Of a stretch of 6,343 nucleotides of DNA, positions 1 through 5,459 are shown piece after piece. Below the pieces are notes generated by a model. The model saw only the letters and a list, made by a program, of their open reading frames with translations. It was not told the origin of the DNA and searched no databases. This DNA is from an uncultured Coriobacteriaceae bacterium (GTDB lineage: Bacteria > Actinomycetota > Coriobacteriia > Coriobacteriales > QAMH01). Numbering within the stretch: the first letter of the stretch is position 1; each line of letters begins with the position of its first letter. The translations under genes and the position numbers were made by a program. Location: contig UQUH01000071.1 in assembly GCA_900544245.1 (NCBI GenBank), positions 1 to 6,343 of the forward strand, in the 5' to 3' direction.

Positions 1-39
1 TGAATCCTGAACGCGACACCGCCACCTCATGCGGACATC
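1..39 (-). other. Region downstream of hisF, no gene assignable
   Basis: These 39 nt follow the hisF stop codon. On the minus strand there are possible starts at 30-28 (ATG, open for 10 codons to the window edge) and 19-17 (GTG, preceded by a GAGG), but the few codons visible do not look like any family I recognise. hisI or hisIE often follows hisF in such operons, but nothing here shows that. No hairpin followed by a T-tract is visible, so there is no sign that the transcript ends here. Confidence 0.3.
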
Positions 40-804
40 TCACAGCCGCACGGGTATCCCCTGCTTCGCCATGTACTCCTTCACCTGGCGCACCGTGAGC
101 TCGCCGAAGTGAAAGACGCTGGCCGCGAGTACGGCGTCGGCCTCGCCCTCGATGATGCCCTGCGCGAAGTGCTCAAGCTTGCCCACGCCACCGCTCGCGA
201 TGACGGGGATGTCCACCGCGCGCGCGACCGTGCGCGTGAGCGCGATGTCGAAGCCATCCTTGGAGCCATCGCAGTCCATGCTCGTGAGCAAGATCTCGCC
301 GGCGCCACGGCGCGCGGCCTCGCGGGCCCATTCGATGGCGTCGATACCCGTGTCCTTGCGTCCGCCGTGCACGTACGCCGTCCACCTATCCGAGCCATCT
401 GAGGCCCTTTTGGCGTCGATAGCGACCAAAATCGCCTGGCTGCCGAACGCAAGCGCTCCGGCGGTGATAATCGAGGGGTCTGCCAGCGCCGCGGAGTTGA
501 GCGACACCTTGTCGGCACCCGCGGCGATCATCTGCCGCATGTCGGCGACGTTCTTGAAGCCACCGCCCACGGCATAGGGAATGTGCACTTCCTCGCTTGC
601 GCGCGAGGCCATGGCGATGGTCGTCTTGCGCCCCTCGTGCGTCGCGGTGATGTCGAGGAAGATGACCTCGTCGGCACCTTGCTCGTCATACGCATTGGCC
701 AGGTCGACCGGATCGCCCGCATCGCGCAGGTTGACGAAGTTCACGCCCTTGACGACGCGCCCGTCCTTCACGTCCAGACAGGGGATGACGCGCTTCGTCA
801 GCAT
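40..804 (-). CDS. hisF: Imidazole glycerol phosphate synthase cyclase subunit HisF
   Basis: HisF is the cytoplasmic (beta/alpha)8-barrel subunit that uses ammonia from HisH to turn PRFAR into imidazole glycerol phosphate and AICAR, which feeds purine synthesis. The 254-residue product has the usual family length. The N-terminal motif RVIPCLDVKDGRVVKG carries catalytic Asp11, and the second catalytic Asp is D130 in VAIDAK. Phosphate-binding segments include GGGF (80-83), SLNSAA (101-106) and ASGGVGK (203-209). The residues known to gate the ammonia channel at the barrel base appear conserved: R5, E46, K99 and E170. The start is ATG at 804-802, because homology begins exactly there and a strong GAGGAGG lies at 821-815, ten nt upstream inside the end of hisA. 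The reading frame stays open upstream to 1203, but that part is antisense-like shadow inside hisA. It overlaps hisA by 7 nt, which suggests coupled translation. Confidence 0.98.
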   Translation of the reverse strand: MLTKRVIPCLDVKDGRVVKGVNFVNLRDAGDPVDLANAYDEQGADEVIFLDITATHEGRKTTIAMASRASEEVHIPYAVGGGFKNVADMRQMIAAGADKVSLNSAALADPSIITAGALAFGSQAILVAIDAKRASDGSDRWTAYVHGGRKDTGIDAIEWAREAARRGAGEILLTSMDCDGSKDGFDIALTRTVARAVDIPVIASGGVGKLEHFAQGIIEGEADAVLAASVFHFGELTVRQVKEYMAKQGIPVRL

Positions 805-1538
805 CGTGCGCTCGCCTCCTCGCACGCGGCGATGCCGTCTTCGACCGTGAACGCGCCCTCGTAGATGGCGCGCCCGGTGATGACGCCGTCGATGCTGCCC
901 GCAGGAAGCTCTCCGAGCGCATAGATGTCCGCCAGCGTGGCAACGCCACCGGATGCCGTGATCGGAAAGCCCGCAACCTGCGCGAGTCGTCCGTAGGCAG
1001 CCGCATCGATGCCCGTCTGCATGCCATCGCGCGCGATGTCGGTGTAAACGAGCTCGTGAATGCCCCGGTCCTTGAGCTCGGCCACCAGGTCGACCGCCGG
1101 CGTGGACGTTCCCTCGCGCCAGCCCTCGATGGCGACCATGCCGTCCTTGGCGTCGATACCGGCGACGATGTTGTCGGCGTGCGCCGCCACGGCCGCCTCG
1201 CAAAACGCCGGGTCACGCACGAGCGCGCTGCCGAGCACGAGACGCGTCGCCCCTGCATCCAGATAGCGCTCGAGCGTCTCCATGCTGCGAATGCCGCCGC
1301 CGATCTCGATCTCGACGTTTGTCTCGCGGGCGATGCGCGAGATGACGTCGATGTTCGTGGGTGCGCCATCGCGCGCGCCATCGAGGTCGACGATGTGGAT
1401 GCGCTGTGCGCCGGCGTTCTCGAAGAGCCGTGCCTGCGCGACGGCGTCCTCGTTGTAGACGGTCACCTGCGCGTAATCGCCCTTCTTCAGGCGCACCGCG
1501 CGCCCGTCGAGTATGTCGATTGCGGGGACGAGAATCAT
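798..1538 (-). CDS. hisA: ProFAR isomerase HisA
   Basis: HisA is the TIM-barrel isomerase that converts ProFAR to PRFAR, the substrate of HisF/HisH. The 246-residue product starts MILVPAIDILDGRAVRLKKG, giving catalytic Asp8; the second catalytic Asp is D129 in AGIDAKDG. YTDIARDGM (165-173) is the conserved Thr/Asp loop, and ASGGV (195-199) and ITGRAIYEG (220-228) form the C-terminal phosphate site. The protein reads as ordinary HisA: GGGIR (80-84) rather than the SGGIR I recall for actinobacterial PriA, and IEGW (137-140) with Glu where PriA has a key Arg two residues before the Trp. It probably therefore does not also do the TrpF reaction (inference). The start is ATG 1538-1536 with a weak AGG six nt upstream. 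A 74-nt AT-rich gap separates it from hisH. Its final codons (EEASARC) contain the hisF Shine-Dalgarno sequence. Confidence 0.98.
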   Translation of the reverse strand: MILVPAIDILDGRAVRLKKGDYAQVTVYNEDAVAQARLFENAGAQRIHIVDLDGARDGAPTNIDVISRIARETNVEIEIGGGIRSMETLERYLDAGATRLVLGSALVRDPAFCEAAVAAHADNIVAGIDAKDGMVAIEGWREGTSTPAVDLVAELKDRGIHELVYTDIARDGMQTGIDAAAYGRLAQVAGFPITASGGVATLADIYALGELPAGSIDGVITGRAIYEGAFTVEDGIAACEEASARC

Positions 1539-1612
1539 CTTCTACCTGCCGTTTCTTCCCGTATCTTGGTCAAATCAACTTTCTTAGTCAAAACATCTAA
1601 TTCTGAGCAGCT
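1539..1612 (-). promoter_or_regulatory. AT-rich hisH-hisA spacer with a possible internal promoter
   Basis: This 74-nt spacer is about 41% G+C by my count (30 of 74), clearly lower than the flanking genes. On the minus strand it holds TTGACT (1591-1586) and CAAGAT (1568-1563) separated by exactly 17 nt. The first is a good -35 element; the second matches the -10 consensus TATAAT at only 3 of 6 positions. If used, it would drive hisA and hisF separately from the genes upstream. The same stretch contains an imperfect direct repeat, listed separately. No Rho-independent terminator is visible for hisH. The promoter reading is weak inference; the base composition and the spacing are directly seen. 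Confidence 0.3.
1564..1593. repeat. Imperfect 12-bp direct repeat, 18-bp period
   Basis: On the plus strand tcttggtcaaat (1564-1575) and tcttagtcaaaa (1582-1593) match at 10 of 12 positions and are spaced 18 bp start to start. Two same-facing boxes about 1.7 helical turns apart in an intergenic spacer could be a protein-binding site or a chance or slippage duplication. I do not recognise the motif as the site of a named regulator. Confidence 0.4.
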
Positions 1613-2284
1613 TTATGCGCCCTCAACAATCCTGCCGAAGTTCTCGAGCAGCTGTAACCCCAGGTGAGAGGACTTTTCGGGATGGAATTGCACGCCGAAC
1701 ACGTTGTCGCGTGCGACCGCGGACGCGAAACGTCGCGCATGTTCGCTCGTCGCCACCAGATCGGCCGCATCGTCGGGCACCGCGCAATACGAATGCGTGA
1801 AGTAGAAGTAGCCGCCATCTTCGATGCCGTCGAAGAGGCGCGTGACATCCGCATGCCCTGCAAGACCGTCAACGAACTCGACCGAGTTCCAACCCACGTG
1901 CGGAATCTTGTGTTTGATGCCCCTCGCGTCAATTGCAGCCATGCGCTCCACGTGACCGGACAAGACGCCCAGTCCCGCCAGGCGGCTCCCCTCGGGCTGT
2001 CCCTCGTCTCCCCAATCGAAGAGCAGGTGCATCCCCAAGCAGATGCCCAGAAACGGCACCCCGTCGGCCACAGCCGTACGCAACGCGTCAGCCTGCCCCG
2101 TCTCCTCCATCGTCGTCATCGCGTCGGTAAAAGCGCCCACGCCAGGCAATACCACGCCATCGGCAGCCAGGATGTCGGCCGGCACGTCGGTGATGCGCGC
2201 GTCGAAGCCCGCGTCGGCAAGGCCACGCTGCACACTTGCCAGATTGCCCTTGCAGTAGTCGACGATGGCGATCGTGGCCGTCAT
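1613..2284 (-). CDS. hisH: Imidazole glycerol phosphate synthase glutaminase subunit HisH
   Basis: HisH is the class I (triad) glutamine amidotransferase that hydrolyses glutamine and passes ammonia through the HisF barrel. The 223-residue product (counted from the ATG) begins IAIVDYCKGNLASVQ, where family members usually read DYGxGN. LPGVGAF is the oxyanion-strand motif. The nucleophile is Cys82 in GICLGMHLL, and the other triad members are His201 and Glu203 in VQFHPEKS. KIPHVGWN and YFTHSY are also typical. The family is usually near 200 residues, so this one is slightly long. Two starts fit: ATG at 2284-2282, which overlaps the hisB stop by one base (TGATG), and GTG one codon earlier at 2287 (4-nt overlap). 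The ATG is preferred on codon strength; AAGGG at 2298-2294 serves either. Separation from hisF by hisA is a common order in his operons. Confidence 0.97.
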   Translation of the reverse strand: MTATIAIVDYCKGNLASVQRGLADAGFDARITDVPADILAADGVVLPGVGAFTDAMTTMEETGQADALRTAVADGVPFLGICLGMHLLFDWGDEGQPEGSRLAGLGVLSGHVERMAAIDARGIKHKIPHVGWNSVEFVDGLAGHADVTRLFDGIEDGGYFYFTHSYCAVPDDAADLVATSEHARRFASAVARDNVFGVQFHPEKSSHLGLQLLENFGRIVEGA

Positions 2285-2874
2285 CACAGCACGCCCTTGG
2301 TCGAGGGCACCTCATCGGCGATGCGCGGGTCAATGGCCACGGCCGCGCTGATGGCACGAGCCGCCGCCTTGAAGGCCGCCTCGAGGATGTGATGCATGTT
2401 TCGCCCGGTCACCGAGCGAATGTTGAGCGTCGCGCCCATGTTGGTCGCCAGCGCGATGAAGAACTCCTGCGCGAGTGTCACGTCGAAGCTGCCGAGCAAC
2501 GGACAGGTCATCTCGACGTCGTAGTGCAGCTGGCCACGGCCCGAGATATCGACCGCCGCCATGACGAGTGCCTCATCCATCGGCAGCAGAATCGATCCGT
2601 AGCGCACGATGCCGCGGCAATCGCCGAGCGCCTGCGCGAAGCACTGCCCGAGTACGATGCCGCAATCCTCGACCGTGTGATGCGCCTCGACGTCCACGTC
2701 ACCACGCGCGTGCACGGTGAGGTCGAACAGCCCGTGACGCCCGAAGGCGTCGAGCATGTGATCGAAGAACGGCACGCCGGTGTCGATGTCGGTCTTGCCG
2801 CGTCCGTCGAGGTCGAGCTGTATCGTGATGTCGGTTTCCCTGGTCGTGCGGGTTATCTCAGAAATACGCTCCAT
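2284..2874 (-). CDS. hisB: Imidazoleglycerol-phosphate dehydratase HisB
   Basis: HisB is the Mn-dependent dehydratase that converts imidazole glycerol phosphate to imidazole acetol phosphate; the family assembles as a 24-mer. At 196 residues this is the single-domain form without the N-terminal phosphatase of enterobacterial HisB, so histidinol-phosphate phosphatase must be encoded elsewhere. Metal-site motifs are all present: GVPFFDHML (33-41, His39), HHTVEDCG (65-72, His65, His66, Glu69) and NMHHILEA (159-166, His161, His162, Glu165). PMDEAL (98-103) and the C-terminal VPSTKG are also typical. One oddity is TLNIR at 149-153, where most homologues I recall have TLHI/V. The start is ATG 2874-2872, the only one that keeps the conserved N-terminus; its Shine-Dalgarno is weak (GAGA/AGG within the 24-nt gap after hisC). 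The stop TGA shares a base with the hisH ATG. Confidence 0.98.
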   Translation of the reverse strand: MERISEITRTTRETDITIQLDLDGRGKTDIDTGVPFFDHMLDAFGRHGLFDLTVHARGDVDVEAHHTVEDCGIVLGQCFAQALGDCRGIVRYGSILLPMDEALVMAAVDISGRGQLHYDVEMTCPLLGSFDVTLAQEFFIALATNMGATLNIRSVTGRNMHHILEAAFKAAARAISAAVAIDPRIADEVPSTKGVL

Positions 2875-2898
2875 ATTGCCTATCTCTCTTTCGCCTGG

Positions 2899-3984
2899 TC
2901 AGCGCTGATATGCCAAGTTGCCCAGCTCTTCTGTGAGCGCATCGAGGAAGCGGTCGTTTTCCTCGGGTGTGCCTACGGTCACGCGCAGGCAGCCGGCCAG
3001 ATGGTTCTCGCCCGACACGTTGCGCACGAGCACCGAATGCTTCTCGTCCAAATTGCTCCACACGCTCATCGCGAACGGCAGCTTGAGCATGACGAAGTTT
3101 GCCTCGCTCGGGTATACCGTCACCTTGTCGAGCTGCGAAAGCGCGGCGATGAGCCGGTCACGCTCCACACGCGTCTGCTCGATGCTCTCGTCGAACAGCT
3201 CACGGTTGCGCACGACCTCCTCGCCCACGATCTGGCTGATCGCATCGACCGAATAGGGCTGGCGCACCTTCTTGAACTCGCTGATCACGTTCGAGTTGCC
3301 GAGGAAGTACCCCAGGCGAATGCCGGCGCAACGATACGCCTTCGAGAAGGTGTGCAGGATGAGCAGGTTCTCGTACTCGTCGAGCAGCTTGGCCGCGCTC
3401 TGATCCGCGAACTCGCCGTACGCCTCGTCGACGAGGACGAGCGCGTCGCTCGCGTCCAGGATTCGTTGGATGTCCTCGAGCGGTGTCATCGTGCCCGTCG
3501 GGTTGTTCGGATTCGTGATGACGACGATGTCGATATCGCCCTTGGCCAGACGCTCGCAGGCACGATCCACGTCGATGGACCAGTCGCCTTCGTTGCGCGG
3601 CATGTTGATGACCTGCGTGTTCGTGAGCACGGCGTTCGTCTCGTAAACCGAGAACGTGGGAGGAAAGGTCAGCAGGCTACGTCCCGGGCCACCCCAGGCA
3701 ACGAAGATGTCGTAGAGCAGCTCGTCGCCACCGTTGCCGACGAGCACGTTGGCCGCCTTGAGGCCGTGCCACTCGGCGATCGCGACGCGTAGCGCATTGG
3801 CGAGCGGATCGGGATAGCGATTGAAATCGAGCGCGCGCACGCGTTCGATGACGGCGTCGAGCACCTCGTCGGGCACGTTGAGCGGACTCTCGTTCGCAGA
3901 AAGCAACGTGTTGCTTTTCTTGTACTTGGGGTCGTAGGGCAACATCCCCACGAGCGCGTCGGCGCTACGCCGCACCTCTCTCAT
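2899..3984 (-). CDS. hisC: Histidinol-phosphate aminotransferase HisC
   Basis: HisC is a fold-type I, PLP-dependent aminotransferase that converts imidazole acetol phosphate and glutamate to histidinol phosphate and 2-oxoglutarate. The 361-residue product has normal length. In order it shows LSANESP (28-34), GNGGDELL (83-90, cofactor phosphate loop), NPNNPTG (158-164), VDEAYGEF (185-192, with Asp186 for the pyridine nitrogen), HTFSKAY (211-217, with Lys215 as the Schiff-base lysine), GIRLGY (221-226) and LRVTVGT (333-339, with Arg334 for the substrate carboxylate). The catalytic loop reads SKAYRCAG where many HisC proteins have SKAFGLAG, a tolerated variation. The start is ATG 3984-3982 with GAGGAG at 3999-3994, nine nt upstream and inside the last codons of hisD; only 6 nt separate the genes. 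HisC relatives can act on aromatic amino acids, but the operon makes the histidine role nearly certain. Confidence 0.98.
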   Translation of the reverse strand: MREVRRSADALVGMLPYDPKYKKSNTLLSANESPLNVPDEVLDAVIERVRALDFNRYPDPLANALRVAIAEWHGLKAANVLVGNGGDELLYDIFVAWGGPGRSLLTFPPTFSVYETNAVLTNTQVINMPRNEGDWSIDVDRACERLAKGDIDIVVITNPNNPTGTMTPLEDIQRILDASDALVLVDEAYGEFADQSAAKLLDEYENLLILHTFSKAYRCAGIRLGYFLGNSNVISEFKKVRQPYSVDAISQIVGEEVVRNRELFDESIEQTRVERDRLIAALSQLDKVTVYPSEANFVMLKLPFAMSVWSNLDEKHSVLVRNVSGENHLAGCLRVTVGTPEENDRFLDALTEELGNLAYQR

Positions 3985-3990
3985 GAGCGT

Positions 3991-5355
3991 CTACTCCTCG
4001 TCGTGGTCGCAGCCACACCCGCAACCGCATTCGTGCTCGTCATCGTCCTCACCGGCGAGTTGGTTGGTCACGTACTCCATGAACTTGAGCCGCAGGTCGA
4101 CCGAGCGCCCATGCGCCCACAGGCCCTCGCGTGCGGCCATTGTCATGACGGCGTCGGCGTCGGTCTCGAGCGCGTCGAACGAGTAGCTCAGCACCGAGGA
4201 GCGCTTCACGAAGTCATCGACCGAAAGCGGACTCGAGAACGCGGCGGTGCCGCCGGTCGGCAGCGTGTGGTTGGGGCCGGCCGCGTAATCACCCACGGCC
4301 TCGGGCGTCCAGGGGCCGAGGAAGATGGCGCCGGCATTGCGCACCGCACCCAGCAGCTCCCACGGGTCCGACATGTTGATCTCGAGGTGCTCGGGCGCGA
4401 TGACGTTGACCGCGTCGAAGACCTGCGTGAGCGTCTGGCATACGACGACGAGCCCATGTTCGAGCGACGCGCGCGTGATGTCGGCACGCGGCGATTGCTC
4501 GAGCAGCGCGTCGAGCGCGGCGTCGATGTCATCGAGCATGCCCTCTTCGGTCGTAATTAGGTAACAAGTTGCCTTTGGATCGTGCTCGGCTTGCGCCATC
4601 AGGTCGATGGCGACGAACTCGGGCACGGCCGTCTCGTCGGCAAGCACGCAGACCTCGGAAGGACCGGCAATCATGTCGATGCCCACATCGCCGTTGACGA
4701 GCTTCTTGGCCGCCGCAACAAACGCGTTGCCCGGCCCGGTCACCTTGTCGACCTGGGGGATGGTCTCGGTGCCGTAGGCCATGGCGGCGATGGCCTGGGC
4801 GCCGCCCACCTTAAAGATGCGGTCCACGCCGGCGACGCTTGCCGCAGCCAGCGTATACGGGTTGACCGTGCCATCCTTGGACGGCGGCGTGCACATGATG
4901 ATCTCGTCCACACCGGCCACGCTAGCCGGAATCGCGTTCATGAGCACGGTGGAGGGGTACTGGGCGCGTCCGCCGGGCACGTAGATGCCCGCACGCTCGA
5001 GGGCCGTGAAGCGCTGTCCGGTGATAGCACCGTCGTCACGCGTCGTGAACCACGACTGCTGCAGCTGGCGCTGGTGGAAGTCGACGATGTTATCGGCCGC
5101 ATATTCGATCGAGCGCAGGAGCTCCTCGTCGACCGTCGCGAGCGCGGCGTCGATCTCCTCTTCGCTCACCTCGAGCTCATCGAGCGTCACGCCGTCAAAG
5201 CGCTCCGAATACGCGCGTAGGGCCGCGTCGCCCTCGCGTCGCACGGTATCGACGATGTCGGTGGCCGCCTTGAGCGCCTCGGCGTCAAAGGCGCTATCGC
5301 GCTCGAGCAACGACGCGTCGAAGCTCTGCCCTTCCTCCAGTACGATGGTCCTCAT
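3991..5355 (-). CDS. hisD: Histidinol dehydrogenase HisD with Cys/His-rich acidic tail
   Basis: HisD is the zinc-dependent, NAD-linked enzyme that oxidises L-histidinol through histidinal to L-histidine, the last two steps of the pathway. The 454-residue product shows GIYVPGGRAQYPS (123-135), KVGGAQAIAA (182-191), TGPGN (206-210) and AGPSE (230-234). Zinc ligands and catalytic residues are visible: Gln255 and His258 in MAQAEHDP, Glu322 and His323 in APEHLE, Asp357 in VGDYAAGPNH, and His415 in EGLWAHGRSVDLR. Odd is the extra C-terminus (about 434-454): an acidic run, then HECGCGCGCDHDEE, with four Cys alternating with Gly and flanked by His and Asp. It lies after the normal end of the conserved fold. 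The start is ATG 5355-5353, giving MRTIVLEEGQ, because GAGGAAGGA lies six nt upstream. The frame is open to 5436 but that part is palindrome DNA. The last two Glu codons form the hisC Shine-Dalgarno. Confidence 0.97.
   Translation of the reverse strand: MRTIVLEEGQSFDASLLERDSAFDAEALKAATDIVDTVRREGDAALRAYSERFDGVTLDELEVSEEEIDAALATVDEELLRSIEYAADNIVDFHQRQLQQSWFTTRDDGAITGQRFTALERAGIYVPGGRAQYPSTVLMNAIPASVAGVDEIIMCTPPSKDGTVNPYTLAAASVAGVDRIFKVGGAQAIAAMAYGTETIPQVDKVTGPGNAFVAAAKKLVNGDVGIDMIAGPSEVCVLADETAVPEFVAIDLMAQAEHDPKATCYLITTEEGMLDDIDAALDALLEQSPRADITRASLEHGLVVVCQTLTQVFDAVNVIAPEHLEINMSDPWELLGAVRNAGAIFLGPWTPEAVGDYAAGPNHTLPTGGTAAFSSPLSVDDFVKRSSVLSYSFDALETDADAVMTMAAREGLWAHGRSVDLRLKFMEYVTNQLAGEDDDEHECGCGCGCDHDEE
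3994..3999 (-). promoter_or_regulatory. hisC ribosome binding site inside hisD tail codons
   Basis: GAGGAG on the minus strand is made by the two Glu codons just before the hisD TAG stop and sits 9 nt upstream of the hisC ATG at 3984. The same bases therefore encode the end of HisD and recruit ribosomes for hisC, consistent with coupled translation. Confidence 0.75.
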
Positions 5356-5361
5356 TTCATA

Positions 5362-5370
5362 TCCTTCCTC
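5362..5370 (-). promoter_or_regulatory. hisD ribosome binding site
   Basis: GAGGAAGGA on the minus strand ends 6 nt before the ATG at 5355. This strong Shine-Dalgarno decides the hisD start against the longer open frame to 5436. It begins only 2 nt downstream (in mRNA sense) of the base of the 74-bp palindrome, so a folded palindrome in the mRNA could affect access to it. Confidence 0.85.
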
Positions 5371-5373
5371 ATA

Positions 5374-5404
5374 TGAGACACATTGGACAGGTACATCTGT
5401 CTCT
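5374..5404 (+). repeat. REP-like unit, left half of the palindrome
   Basis: The unit begins TGAGACA and ends TGTCTCT, so 6 of its terminal 7 bp can pair. It also contains an internal alternative hairpin, GACAG (5386-5390) with CTGTC (5397-5401) around a 6-nt loop. Apart from the last base it is the inverted copy of the right unit at 5415-5445. Confidence 0.6.
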
Positions 5405-5414
5405 TTGCATGCAA

Positions 5415-5445
5415 TGAGACAGATGTACCTGTCCAATGTGTCTCA
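5415..5445 (-). repeat. REP-like unit, right half of the palindrome
   Basis: This 31-nt unit has perfect 7-bp inverted ends, TGAGACA (5415-5421) and TGTCTCA (5439-5445), and an internal hairpin GACAG (5418-5422) with CTGTC (5429-5433). A unit that is itself a small foldback and occurs in inverted pairs is the usual design of REP/BIME elements. Genome copy number cannot be judged here. Confidence 0.6.
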
Positions 5446-5459
5446 TTAACCCGCATCTT

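Larger units (their letters stand above)
5373..5446. repeat. 74-bp near-perfect palindrome (BIME-like inverted REP pair)
   Basis: The arms 5373-5403 and 5416-5446 are exact reverse complements over 31 bp. Inside them is one mismatched pair (t5404/t5415), and the centre ttgcatgcaa (5405-5414) is itself palindromic, so 36 of 37 pairs match across the whole element. It fills most of the 104-nt hisG-hisD gap, 13 nt after the hisG stop and 2 nt before the hisD Shine-Dalgarno. In mRNA it could form a very stable hairpin. No T-tract follows in the transcription direction, so it does not look like an intrinsic terminator. Each half is a REP-like unit (listed separately), so the best description is a mosaic repeat made of two head-to-head REP units. 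A miniature transposable element is an alternative. The function is not known from the sequence; mRNA stabilisation, processing or attenuation between hisZG and hisDCBHAF are possibilities. Confidence 0.9.

Noticed and set aside
805..1203. N-terminal extension of hisF by 133 codons into hisA
   Set aside because: It is an open frame inside hisA in another phase, with low-complexity Arg/Gly/His-rich translation. The HisF family start and a strong Shine-Dalgarno mark the ATG at 804.
1056..1667. A 203-codon plus-strand open frame across hisA and the hisH-hisA spacer
   Set aside because: It is antisense to hisA, has no recognisable domain, and runs by chance through the spacer into the end of hisH.
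2236..3792. A 518-codon open frame on the plus strand, antisense to hisB and hisC
   Set aside because: It is the reverse shadow of two well-conserved genes in GC-rich DNA, where stops are rare. The product has no recognisable domain and is full of Arg, Val, His and Asp in the pattern expected from complementing real codons.
5356..5436. 27-codon N-terminal extension of hisD
   Set aside because: The extension is translated palindrome DNA and the Shine-Dalgarno itself. HisD homology starts at about the ATG at 5355, which has a near ideal ribosome binding site.
5373..5446. Rho-independent terminator at the palindrome
   Set aside because: No run of T follows the stem in the direction of transcription, the sequence goes straight into the hisD Shine-Dalgarno, and the same operon continues. 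Its arms are also far longer than usual terminator stems.
5356..5459. Histidine T-box, attenuator leader peptide or riboswitch in the hisG-hisD gap
   Set aside because: There is no run of His codons, no T-box sequence and no terminator. The gap is almost fully explained by the palindrome and the hisD ribosome binding site. A leader would be expected at the operon start, outside the window.
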